The position numbers were made by a program, and so were the translations under genes. Positions 49,328 through 60,770 of a stretch of DNA of 64,000 bases are shown here, in pieces. Within the stretch, counting starts at the first letter, position 1, and every line of letters begins with the position of its first letter. The DNA lies in contig NC_016135.3 in NCBI RefSeq assembly GCF_000005505.3, positions 1,140,001 to 1,204,000 on the forward strand. The letters run 5' to 3'. The DNA is from Brachypodium distachyon. Its lineage: Eukaryota; Streptophyta; Magnoliopsida; Poales; Poaceae. The notes under the pieces were generated by a model that was not told the DNA's origin, searched no databases, and saw only the letters and a program-made list of their open reading frames with translations.

Positions 49328-51109
49328 CATAACTTGATGGGTCCAATGGCCACTACTCAACAACAAAATATCTTCTTCAACAACCTCAGTCTTGAGCATG
49401 TTGCTTCTCGTTCAAGATGGAAATATAGGTTAACCGAAGGAAAACAAAGACACCAAATATGTCTAAAAGACTTTGTAACACGAATAAGAAAACTTTATTG
49501 ATGCCAACAAATATGATTGGGTGGCGACCATCATGTAGAGACCAAACCGCTGCTTTGAAACACAGAAAAAACAGACCCAAAATCGCGAAGTGTGTCTTTA
49601 ACAAATCAGGAAAACTCAACACTTTGTGTTACATTCCGTACCAAAATCATCGTCATGCTAGCACTAAAGACAAATGAGAAGAGTAACAGGAATGAAGACA
49701 AAGAAAACCAGGATACAAGATATAAGAAGGATCATGCACCGGGTAAAAGACAACCTACTTTGACCACTGGGAGAATCCGAAGTGTACAAGCATCAAATGT
49801 TCGAAAAGGGACACGCGACATGATTAAACAAAGAGGAAAAGAAGGATGGGATGAAACAGATTGCAAAGGCAAGTTTCAACAATTGGGTGCTATTATCGAA
49901 ACGCATTGTTTGATTCTAATTAAACACAAAAGATTTTCAAATCCCTTGTTTATGAACCGAAGCCATACTTTTATTAGGACGGAAGTTTGGCTTCAAAGTG
50001 TCCATACCAAGCCCACTCGAAGAGTATAGATGTACAAACTCTAGCATGACCGTTTGGAGGTTCGTATATTTTAAACTCCCTAATCCTTAATAGACTACTC
50101 AAGACACTACAAATGTGTAGTTAGCATGGAAAGTTTTAAAAAAAAAAAATACTAAGTGGATTTCTTTCTAGCAAAGTGCATAAGATCTTCACCCAACCCA
50201 TTGAACAACTTCTTTTGCTAGGGTCCTTTATATGCTCATGGTGATCCTCAAATCACTAAAGGACTGTCTATGCCAGGTCCAAGTAGTTAACAATATCAAA
50301 CTCCTTGAAGCATGTATTAACATATTAGCAAGTCAACAAGGATCAATCAAAAGTACCGCAACCTCATCCACAAGTCATTTTCCCACTACCGTTTTCTTAA
50401 CATCACGATGCATTAAAATCACGAACGTGCACCGATTGCCATCTAGGTAGTTATTTAGACCATTTATCCCACTCCTCATCGTCCGCTTTACATGTTTCTC
50501 CTGGTCTGCGTCGCTGATAACCATAATAATGTCCTTAACGAATCTCATGTATCATGACAGCCTAATATGCTACGATTCTACCAAGAATTCAGAAAATAAT
50601 AGAGTCCTAGACGTTTACAAATAAAAAACATCTAGTCCATCAACTCACATGTTTCTTCTGTTTTGAAACGAATTCGGAAGGAAATGATTTGGATTTCGGT
50701 TCTTCCGAATCAGAACTTCTTGAGCAGAAGGGCAACAAAAGAAAGGGAGATCTAGAGAGAGTCCAGAGAAAGAGAGAGGGGTGGGACCCAACGCACAGAG
50801 AGCCAGACAGGCAGCACGCCGGCCTCCACCTCTATTCTATTCGGAACCTTCTTTCTTCTCCATCTTCTCGTCCGACTCCAATCTCGCTTCTGCGTCCACA
50901 ACCCAACCCCTCGCCTCCCCCACGGGCCGGAGCGCCGCCGACGCCCCGATCTCGGTACTCCCGCCGACCCTCTCCCCCTGATTCGCGCTCCGCCCGCCGG
51001 ATCCGGCCGTGGCTGTGGGGGATCAGATCGAGAAACCCTGCCCCGGTCAATACCTGATCCTTTTTCTTTCCTCCCGTGATTTGGCTGAATTCCGCAGGTG
51101 CCCGACGCG

Positions 51110-54100
51110 ATGCATCCGCCCACGGGGAACGAGAGGCTGCCGGGGCGCCCCGTGTCCGGCTTCGTGCCAGGTAGCGCCGCGGCCGCGGGCCCCCCGCCGT
51201 TCGCGGCTGGCGCTCCGCTTATGCGCCCCGGAGCAGCCGCACCGTTCGCCCCGCCGACGCAGCAGCCGGGCGTGCCGCCTCCGCTGGCGGGCGCTTCCCC
51301 TGCGGCGCCGTTCGGGGCTGCGCCGCCCGCCGCAATGGGTGGGTACAGGGGTCCGCCGCCGCCTCAGGGTCCCTTCGGCACTGGACCGCCTCCTCAAGGA
51401 CCCTTCGCCACGGCATCGCCTCCTCAAGGGCCCTTCGCCACGGCATCGCCTCCTCAAGGGCCCTTCGCCAAGGCACCGCCGCCTCAGGGTCCCTTCGCTG
51501 CAGCGCCTCCGTCTCAGGGCCCCTTTGCGGCGGGGCCTCCCTCTCAGGGCCCCTTTGCGGCCGGGCCTCCCTCTCAGGGCCCTTTTGCCACGGCACCTCC
51601 ACCGTTTCGCCATCCGCCGTCTCTCGGGCAGCCACAATCCCCCACGGGGAGTGGCATGCCTGCACCGACTTATGTGAGGCCACCGCCCGTGCAATCGCAG
51701 CCGCCGCCTGTGCAAGGGTATTACCCTGGTGTCCCTTCTTCGAACCCACAGTTCCCCATGTCCCGGCCAGCGTATCAACCGCCAATGCAGACCATGCCGC
51801 CGCCTCCCATGGGTCCACCTTCCTCTTATAGTAACCAGCCAGCATATCCTACTTCCGGGCCCCCGATGGGCACACTCCAGAGCTTAGTGGAGGACTTCCA
51901 GTCTCTATCAGTGAGTTCTGCTCCTGGATCACTTGACCCAGGTGTCGATGTAAAAGGGCTGCCTCGTCCATTGGATGGTGATGAGGAGCCCGCTAAGGTT
52001 TTTGAGGCATACCCACTGAACTGCCACCCGAGGTACTTCCGGCTGACAACCCACACTATTCCGGCGTCCCAGTCATTGGTCTCCAGGTGGCACTTGCCCC
52101 TTGGGGCCGTGGTACATCCTCTAGCAGAATCACCTGATGGGGTAATAAACTCTGCTCTTATCATTTTCTTTATACAAAGCGCTTGACCATTTTGACATGT
52201 TTGTTTCTTGTTATTTAGGAGGAAGTGCCAGTTGTCAACTTTGGGTCGGCTGGGGTAATTCGTTGTCGAAGGTGCAGGACATATATAAACCCTTACGCAA
52301 CATTTGCAGATGCTGGAAGGAAATGGCGCTGCAATCTTTGCACATTGCTCAATGATGGTAACTTTTAACTTGGAACTTATAAAGATTCGATGCGTATTTG
52401 ACTATTTAACCAGTGAATTTCAATGTTTGTGCCAGCCATCACATCATGTAGTAAAACATGCAACTTTGCAGCTGGTTATGTGGTCACATGCTTCCAATTT
52501 TACCTTGCTTGTTTTAGAGTTAAGAGTTCCGTTTTCTAAGATTTCGCGATCCCAGTACCGTTTAATTGTTCATTATCAGGATCCCTTACTATAGTGTTAA
52601 CAAAGTGTGAATACTGTAGCCTGTCATACTGTTGTGGTGACCACATGTTTTTATGAAGGGAGGAAAATTTTCTTTCCTTGAGTAACCCGAGTAAGCTATT
52701 CATTAATCATTGGCTTGCATTATTTCAAACTGATGTATGCATCACTAGACATGAGATGTCTTTTGTTCTTTCCATGAAAGCTTTGAATTGTAGAGAAGGA
52801 AAAACATAGTTTTCTTTAGCTTTTTTATGATAACCGTAGAACACTTGATGCCCACCTTTTCAATTGCTATTCTCCAGAGGTTTATAAAATTAAGAATTTA
52901 ATGCAAGAGTTGGTTATTCTCTTGAGAGTTATACCCACCACCCAGAGGGTTATTTACTTTTATACCCACCAACCAGAGGGTTATATACTTTTATACCCAC
53001 CGTCATGCATTCCAAATTGATCTTAGTAAAAAAGTAGTTGAAGAAATGCTTGGTACCTTCCGTGTTCCATAATGAGCTATATGGATAGTCAAAGAAATGG
53101 CTTTGTATATTGCCACTGATTGTCCTAGCTTAAACTTATGCTCGTTACTATAGAAAATGAGCTTACACTTGTACCCAAAAGTAAGCTTTCAGAATAAGTT
53201 TTGAAGCTTGAGTTATTCAAAGTAAGCTATGTTTTTGACCTGTAAATTACGTGGCCAATGATCTAAGCTGAACTGACTGTAATGGAGATAGGCTCCTTCT
53301 GTGAAGGAGGCAATTTTCTATATTGTGTTCTCATAAAATTTTCCAACACGAAAAAGTGTAGGCAGATCTTCTGATTAGAAGGGTTGAGAAAATCTGTCAC
53401 AGTTTTTGACTAAAGTCAGTTATTTATAGAGATATTGGTTGAAGTACAATGAACTATCTGTTATATGATCTTACATACATTCTGTTGTTATAGTCATTTA
53501 CAACATCTGTATGTATCTGTGCTTGCGTTGACTGACCTCCTCTTGGTGCCCTTTTCCCAGACAGTTTCCCCCAAATTTTTATTTTTCTCTTTCTCTGCAG
53601 TTCCTGGTGAGTACTTTTGTGCTCTTGATGCTAGTGGCAGAAGATACGATACAGACCAAAGACCAGAACTTTCTAAAGGAACAGTGGAGTTTGTTGCTCC
53701 TACTGAATATATGGTTCGGCCACCAATGCCACCTTCCTATTTCTTTCTTATTGATGTCTCAGTATCTGCAGTTCGAAGTGGGCTGCTAGAGGTATGTTCT
53801 CTATGTTTTCACAGTTTTTTTTTTGAACTTTTCATATTTCTGAGGTTTCATCTTTTTTTGTATCATCGGCAATGCATACTAGCGATGCACTCCCTTCTTT
53901 CCAAAATATAAGGCGTGTATAATTTTTTTTACCGTCAAACTTTCTAAAGTTTGACCAACCTTATAGCAAAAATATTAACATGTACTATACCAAATCAAAC
54001 AGTAGTGACTTCTGACTTTTTCAGTGATAAAATCATTTGTTAAGTGATATATTTTCATAGTGTATTGATTTGGTGTAGTAGGTGTTAGTATTTATTTTCT

Positions 54101-57100
54101 ATTATGTCTTATATTTTGAACAGAGGGAGTAGGATTTATGATCTTAATTTCTTATATAAAATTATTTTGGCTCAAATAATTTTGACATGCCCTTTCTTCC
54201 AGGTGGTTGCGAAGACCATTAAATCATGCCTTGATGATCTTCTAGGCTTTCCACGAACACAAATTGGATTCTTAACCTTTGATAGCACATTACACTTCCA
54301 CAATTTCAAGGTATTTCCCGCATCTCCTCTTAGTAATTATTTTCCATCGAAGCTGCATTTTATTCTGCGGCAACATCACTGCTTTAACATGCCAAACTTG
54401 ATTTTATGAGGTACTTAAACAATTTGTATTGTTTGCTTGTATCAGTCTTCTTTGAGTCAACCTCAAATGATGGTGGTTGCCGATTTGGATGATGTTTTCC
54501 TGCCATTGCCTGATGATCTCTTGGTTAATTTGGTCGATTCTAGACATGTTGTTGAGTCATTTCTCGATAGCTTGCCCAATATGTTCCATGACAATGTGAA
54601 TGTAGAATCTGCTCTTGGTCCTGCACTTAAAGCAGCATTCATGGTTATGGTAAGATGCCTTGATAATTTATTATTGAAGTAATTGTCAGTTGTTTTATGT
54701 GGCTTCTGTTATACGATTTAATCTATGGAGAATTTTGGCATCCCTTTTGTAGGGTCAAATTGGGGGAAAGTTGCTTGTCTTCCAGAGTACGCTGCCATCA
54801 CTTGGTATCGGTCGTTTGAGACTTCGAGGAGATGATGTCCGTGCATATGGAACAGATAAAGAGCATATTCTGAGGGTACCAGAAGATCCCTTCTATAAGC
54901 AGATGGCTGCTGAGTTCACGAAAAATCAGATTGCAGTGGATATATTTTCTTTCAGTGACAAGTATTGCGACATAGCTTCCTTAGGTGACAATTCAGTGAC
55001 AAGCTCTGTAGAGAAGTGTGTTAGTATTTTCTATTTCTTCTTCTTTATTGTGATATATGTATAAATTTGTAGGTTCTCTGGCGAAATATACTGGTGGTCA
55101 GGTGTACCATTATCCATCCTTCCAGGCAACTACTCATGGGGAGAAACTTAAACATGAGCTTAGTAGAGACCTTACTCGGGAGACTGCTTGGGAATCTGTG
55201 ATGCGTATCAGATGTGGAAAAGGTTCTAGATTTATATCCACAGCCACATGTTATCTTCACTTCGTAAATATTTCCTTGGTTAAGCATAGGCTAGTGGCCT
55301 GGTTGTTGGAGTGAGGGTATTCATTCCCACCCACCTGGGTTCGTTCCCTAGGATTGACATGGTGTGCCTTTATTGTAGAATGCTCAGTGAGCACGTGCCC
55401 ATTCTTTATGTTGCCCTAGACCTATGCAAGGTTCCTAGCATGTGCAGTGGATGTTCATGCATCAGTGTGTGTGGCATGAATGTGACTTGTGTCTTCATAG
55501 TACAGAAATCTCTGTTTGGTACTTGACTCAACCTAACTCTCATGGGGTAATGTTTTGCAGGGGTGCGTTTCACAACATATCATGGTCACTTCATGCTAAG
55601 GTCCACAGATTTATTAGCACTTCCAGCTGTCGACTCTGATAAAGCTTTTGCGATGCAACTGTCTCTGGAGGAGACCCTAATGACCACACAGGCTGTATAC
55701 TTCCAAGTGGCATTGCTGTATCCTTTCCTGTAGTGGTTTATACACTGCTAGAAGTTTCTCTATCTCTTGATTTCAGTGATAAAATCAATGTTACAAATGA
55801 TAAGTTTACAAAGGGTCAAACAAACACCTTTCTCAAGGTTTCATGCCCGCGTGGGCAATGAAATGATGCATGGATATTGAAGCAGTATTGTTACCAGTAG
55901 AGTAGAACTGTATTCCTCGTTGTGCTTTTTATAATATGTTCTTTTCACTGTAGGAGAGAACCGAAACGCTTTCTCAGAATATTATTTATGAGTGTTATAC
56001 TTGTGTCCTTAACCACCATCAGATATACATCCTCTTCTGGTGAAAGACGTATCAGGGTGCATACAGCAGCTGCACCTGTGGTCACAGATCTTAGTGAAAT
56101 GTATCGTCAAGCAGATACTGGTGCCATCGTGTCATTGTTGGCTAGAATTGGTTAGCATTAAACGATGCTTCTCCCCTTCCATAAATGTCAATATACAAGC
56201 TATTTCACTGTTATACTTATTCTTCCTGCAGCTGTTGAAAACTCATTGTCTGACAAGCTGGACAGCGTTCGACAACAATTACAGTTAAAGCTTGTGAGAA
56301 GCTTAAAGGAATACCGGAACCTATATGTTGTACAACATCGGATAGGAGGGAGACTGATATACCCAGAATCATTAAGATACTTACCATTATACATCCTGGC
56401 CATATGCAAATCTCTTGCTCTCCGTGGTGGTTATGCTGATGTCTCTCTTGATGAACGTTGTGCTGCTGGTTTCAGTATGATGATACTGCCTGCAAGAAGG
56501 CTGCTCAATTTTATTTATCCTTCTCTGTACAGGCTTGATGAAGTATTAACAATGGTATGCCGTATTTCCTTCCCACTTAACTGATTGAGTTCTTTTTTTA
56601 ACCAGTGTGCCATCGGTAGACATGTTACTTCCCACCCGCGTTAATGAAGTGTTGAAGAAAAAATAAATTAACTTTAGCCTTTTTTTGGGATGGAAATAAC
56701 CAGTATAAGAACTAGTTGGTCTGGCCAATTAGTTTGGCTGGCATTTAGTAGTTCTTGTTCTGAAATGTAACTTCTATTATACTTCGCAACTTTGCATCCT
56801 CATCAGGCATGGTAAGCATTAAACAAAATAAATATGCAGCCTCTAGCTTTTTTATTTGGCAGTATGAAGTTTTTTCCTTTAATTCAGGCATATGTTTTAA
56901 TCAAAATGAAAAGAATCAGTATAAGAGCTGATTAGTTTGCTTAGTTAGTTCGGTAGTGATTAACCACTTTGAACTTTTTCCTGATTCGGAAGTACGATTC
57001 TATTATACTTTATAGAGTCATCAGGCAGAGTGAGCATTTCTTGAAACTGAGCTGATTTTATAGCATACTCGAAGTCACTTTTTGTTTAATCTATGCACGG

Positions 57101-57834
57101 GTTTTTCTAATAAAAATAAATGTTGTGATTTTCAGGAACCAGGCAGGATTGATGGGTCCCTGAAGCGGTTGCCATTAACCTTGCAGTGCCTAGACACTGC
57201 TGGTTTATATCTTCTTGATGATGGTTTCACCTTCCTAGTATGGTTGGGTAGGATGCTCCCACCTGAGCTCGTTAACGACATTCTTGGAGTCAGCTTGGCA
57301 AACTTCCCTGATCTATCAAAGGTACCCCCTGTTTTTTACTCTTTGGTAAATAATAATCGTAGCTTTTGATTTATTATACTTCGTTCCTCTTTTCTTGCTT
57401 TTCCTTTCTGTTTTCATAAACAAAATCCAAATAATTTTACAGTCTATCATGCGTTGTTATCATTTTTATTTCGTTCTTAAGAAGACCTCTGGTATGCGCT
57501 GGGAAAGAATCCAGTATTTTAGTTGATTAGGAGCTCACTGTTGGTGGGTTTAATACCACAGTTTTTTGTTTTTGTTTTTGTGCTGACATGGAGTATCTTG
57601 CAGATCCAGTTGAGAGAATGTAACAACTATCACTCGAGAAATTTCATGACAGTACTAAGAACCCTAAGGGAGAAAGATTTTTCTTGTTACCAGCTACCCC
57701 GTGTGGTACGGCAAGGTGAGCAGCCCAGAGAAGGTTTCTTGCTCCTGTCCAACCTCGTTGAGGATCAGATGGCTGGAACAAGTAGTTACATGGACTGGAT
57801 ACTCCAAATTCACCGCCAAACACAAAGCTCGTGA
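51110..57834 (+). CDS. SEC24A: SEC24-type COPII coat subunit
   Basis: SEC24 binds cargo in the COPII coat and, with SEC23, forms the inner coat of vesicles leaving the ER. Twelve coding exons: 51110-52141, 52220-52358, 53601-53791, 54203-54310, 54446-54649, 54753-54984, 55073-55222, 55561-55717, 56023-56150, 56232-56554, 57136-57321, 57604-57834. Phases agree throughout, giving 1026 residues (family ~1000-1050). Residues 1-250 are Pro/Gly/Ala-rich with a ten-residue repeat. The zinc finger has Cys 360, 363, 382 and 385. The trunk shows [27 protein letters not shown] and [11 protein letters not shown]; then [55 protein letters not shown] and DERCAAGF; the end has [21 protein letters not shown]. 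The ATG at 51110 follows an acceptor-like tccgcag at 51091-51097, so a 5' UTR intron is likely. Closest by memory to plant SEC24A. Confidence 0.95.
51368..51607 (+). repeat. 30 bp coding minisatellite in SEC24 exon 1 (eight units)
   Basis: Eight consecutive 30-base units encode variants of [10 protein letters not shown] ([40 protein letters not shown]). Units 2-4 and 6-7 are nearly identical, suggesting recent unit turnover. The frame is kept because the unit is a multiple of three. Confidence 0.95.
52930..53002 (+). repeat. ~33 bp tandem repeat in SEC24 intron 2
   Basis: ttatacccaccacccagag, then ggttat...acttttatacccacc units occur about two and a half times in a row. Otherwise the 1.24 kb intron 2 (52359-53600) holds nothing recognisable. 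Confidence 0.8.
53887..54131. mobile_element. Stowaway-type MITE in SEC24 intron 3
   Basis: Left end cactcccttctttccaaaat (first base pair of TA lost), right end atattttgaacagagggagta; internal gtcaaactttctaaagtttgac palindrome. About 245 bp. It sits inside an intron and does not touch the splice sites. Confidence 0.75.
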
Positions 57835-58020
57835 TATTGGATGAACCAGGAATTTTGTCATTGTGTAAAATGTTGCAGATTCGGTTGCTGCCCCAGTCCC
57901 CGATCGTCCTCTTAACTGTGTGAACCAAATCAAGAGCTAGCCAGCCATACGCTAAATCTTTCTTTGCTTCGCTGGCGAGCAATGTTTTCTTGTCAATAGC
58001 TGTTGTATCAGAATAAATAG

Positions 58021-58243
58021 GCAACAGTACCTTTGGTAAATTATATACAAACTGGAGTCGTGTATGAGTTTGTACGTTTTTCTTTTACTTTTGAGAATTT
58101 TTTATAGGTATTGTTGAGAATTTTAGTTGCAAAGTTGAATTATGATTGAAACACTTTTTCACTGCTGATCTGACCGTACCGAGAGTTGAACTTGCTGTTT
58201 ATTAACTGTTACATTTTGCTTTCTTGATCGTGATGTTTTCTGT
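58021..58243. repeat. SEC24 downstream flank, first copy of a direct duplication
   Basis: gcaacagtacctttggtaaa ... gagtcgtgtatgag ... gcaaagttgaattatgattg ... tttattaactgttacatttt ... cttgatcgtgatgtttt. The same ordered blocks recur at 60592-60770. Confidence 0.85.
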
Positions 58244-58245
58244 TA

Positions 58246-58449
58246 TACTCTCTCGGTTCCTCAAATTTGACCGAGAGTTTTACCAAAGGTTACTCAATAA
58301 ACATGTGACTTGTGCGATATAAATCATAATCATAAACAAGTGTTTTGAATACGAATCCAATACTAATTTTATTTAAAAATATATATATTAAAAGATTAAA
58401 TCATGGTCCAAAAAGAAATATACGTCTTAATTTAAGGAAGGAGGGAGCA
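58246..58449. mobile_element. Stowaway-type MITE
   Basis: Left end tactctctcggttcctcaaa, right end cgtcttaatttaaggaaggagggagca; inverted and of MITE size (~204 bp). It is inserted directly after the first flank copy. Confidence 0.7.
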
Positions 58450-58604
58450 GGTAATTAGCTACTCAAACAACATTAATTCAGACAAGATTGTAGGCAACAA
58501 CTTAAACAACATTAATTCAGACAAGATTAAAACTTTGAGGTTTATAGGACGGTGCTAAAATATCACCATTGTGCTTTAGATCATGTTTTTTGGGTTTTGA
58601 TTGA

Positions 58605-59402
58605 TGTCATGGTGGTGTCACGGCAGATGGCTTAAGATGGGGCCGATGAACGCAGGAGGAACCGGAGGAGGGAGGACGTAGTGTAAACTATGCACGGAAG
58701 TAAGAACACACGGCCGTTTACCCAGGTTCGGTGCCCTCTAGATGAGGTAAAGCTCCTACTTCTGCCTTAGATTGTATTATTCGAGGTACACAAGAGCTAC
58801 CAAGGTGCTCCTTGAGCTGTGTTCAGAGGAAGAAGAAGAAGAGAAAGCTAGGTTAGGAATCTTGGAACCCCTCTCAAAGGAGGGCTAGCACCTCTATTTA
58901 TAATGTCGTGGAGTCTCCCTGCCAGGTGGGACAATCTGCCACCGTAGCCACGCTTCCGGGCCCGCCGGGTACTGGCCGTGGTCCCCTCCGGGTTGTCCGG
59001 GAGGGGACAAGGAAGCTTTGGGCTTTTCGTATAGTCACACGGCGCGCATTGTAACCATGCTTCGGCTTCGTCATCGTCCTTCTACGATGCGTCAATGTGC
59101 AGCCGTCCGGCATGGCGACATGAGCGCTGACCGCTTTTTCGTCATCAAAAGGGCGTTACTTTGCTTTAGACCGGAAGACCAGGATATGAACGTTGGCATA
59201 TCCCGGCCCCAGCCGATCTAGGATATCTTCCGTCTGTCCTGTAAACACACAAGACAAAATAGTAGTGCCGGCATACTTTTGGTATGCCGGCCTGTCAGGA
59301 ATTGGCCTACGGATGCCGGCTTATTCTCATATGCCGTCCTGGCCTCTGCCTAATTGGCAGTTATGTGTCGTCATGACCCTAACCGGGGTCATTCCCCTGA
59401 CA
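58605..59402 (-). mobile_element. Solo LTR (798 bp) with perfect 5 bp target duplication
   Basis: Bordered by attga at 58600-58604 and 59403-59407. It starts TGTCATGGTGG and ends CCCCTGACA (TG...CA rule). The minus-strand sequence begins tgtcaggggaatgaccccgg and has a TATAAATA box at 58902-58895, so the LTR is transcribed leftwards. No internal domain or second LTR is present, hence a solo LTR from unequal recombination. Superfamily is not certain; the style suggests a Triticeae gypsy family. Confidence 0.85.
58895..58902 (-). promoter_or_regulatory. TATA box of the solo LTR
   Basis: TATAAATA on the minus strand, about 500 bases from the 5' end of the LTR on that strand, the expected U3/R border position. 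Confidence 0.6.
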
Positions 59403-60433
59403 ATTGATTTTGTAATAGACGATACGAATGCTCAGGCGGTTTTGGTTAGGAAGAAAAATACATGTTTTCGTGGGATATACCACACTTTTTTTGAGTTTTT
59501 GGTCGACTTTGATATCGTGATGTCCCATTAGAGTTTTCAGCTGGTACAGAAAAATCATCGTCTTGACAATTTTCGTGGGCTATTAGTCTTGTTTTTTGAG
59601 TTGTCGGCCTAGTTTTTTATGTCACTGTTTTCGTGGGCAAGTCCATGTTTGTTGAGTTGCAGGCCGGTTTTTCGCTGTCGTGACACATGATACACGGCTT
59701 CACGCAGTTTCGGTTTGGTGTAAAAAAATCACCATTTTAACCGCTACCTTTTTTGGGTTGTCGGCCTATTTTTCGATATCATGATGCTCTGTACATAGTT
59801 TGGGTAGTTTGAGCCCATGCGGAAGAATCTCACCATTTTGGTTTTTTTCCATGGTTATAGCCTAGTTTTGTGGGTTTTCGGTTTATTTTTCGATATCATG
59901 ACCCACGGTAAACGATTTCGGCCAGTTTTAGGTTGGCACAGGAAAATGACCATTTTGGTCGTTTTTGCGAGCTAGACTATGATTATTATTAGTTTTGCCG
60001 ATTTTCTGATATTGTGACCTCCGGTAGATTGCTTCGGGGGAGTTTTGGGCAGTGGAGAAAAATCACCGCTTTGGACGTTTTCATAGACTATATAGCTCAC
60101 GTTTTTCAGGTCTTCAGCTGATTTTGGATATCATGATCGCCAGTACACAACTTCAAGCTCTTTTGGGCTAGTCTCGTATTTTGTGTCGTCAGCTGATTTC
60201 ACTATCATGACCCTTAGTACAGAGCTTCAGGCAGTGTCGTGCCGGTGCAGAAGAACCACCGTTTTGGCCATTTTCTTGGGCATCTTGGCGTGAGAATGCC
60301 ATGACAGTTGGTGCCCACCGTGAGGCTTGCGGCTACCTGAGACTCTTGCCGTTACGCGGTTTCCGACAGTTTTGGCTAATGCAGAAATATCAACGTTTTG
60401 TCTGTTCTCGTGACTCACGCACTATTTTTTTTT

Positions 60434-60466
60434 GGGGTGGGGGGGTGGGGTGGGGTGGGGTGGGGT
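60434..60466 (+). other. G-rich run, potential G-quadruplex
   Basis: Six G-runs of at least four separated by single T residues (ggggtggggggg, then tgggg repeated). It lies inside the satellite array and is preceded by a nine-T run. It meets the usual G4 pattern with one-base loops. Confidence 0.75.
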
Positions 60467-60591
60467 TAGCTGGTTTTCCAATATCATGACAGTACACACT
60501 TCGGCACAGCTTCGCGCAGTTTTTGACCGGTGAAGAAAAATAATCGTTTTGGCCGTTTTCGTGATCTATATCTATGATTTTTGGGCTATAT

Positions 60592-60770
60592 GCAACGGTA
60601 CCATTGGTAAATTATCTACAAACTAGAGTCGTGTATGAGGTCGTACCTTTTTCTTCTATCATTGATAATTCTGTTGCAAAGTTGAATGATGATTGAAACA
60701 CTTGTATCGAGGGGTGAACTTGTCGTTTATTAACTGTTACATTTTGCTTCCTTGATCGTGATGTTTTGTG
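60592..60770. repeat. SEC24 downstream flank, second copy of the direct duplication
   Basis: gcaacggtaccattggtaaa ... gagtcgtgtatgagg ... gcaaagttgaatgatgattg ... tttattaactgttacatttt ... cttgatcgtgatgtttt. It is the same order and strand as 58021-58243, with about 45 bases missing. Confidence 0.85.

Larger units (their letters stand above)
48699..50680. other. Intergenic region between the Coa1-like gene and SEC24
   Basis: Holds a Stowaway MITE (49035-49274) and a partial palindromic MITE (about 49273-49327). The 145-codon frame at 49592-50029 has no recognised domain. The stretch 49500-50600 may be old retroelement debris, but I cannot assign it. Confidence 0.4.
58550..60591. repeat. Diverged ~118 bp tandem satellite-like array
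   Basis: Monomers share gaaaaatcaccattttggcc-like, gttttcgtgggcta-like, gggttgtcggcctatttttc-like and gatatcatgac-like blocks. The gatatcatga block occurs at about 59775, 59892, 60008 and 60127, i.e. spacings of 117, 116 and 119. Other units are shortened or lengthened by indels. The array is interrupted by the solo LTR at 58605-59402. From memory the text resembles the 120 bp rye pSc119.2-type family of Triticeae, but I could not test this. Confidence 0.8.

Noticed and set aside
49592..50029. 145-codon plus-strand frame between the Coa1-like gene and SEC24
   Set aside because: Lys/Arg-rich with no recognised family; at most retroelement debris, not enough to call.
51047..51845. Long minus-strand frames opposite SEC24 exon 1
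   Set aside because: Arg-rich antisense reading of the Pro/Gly repeat region; no domain.
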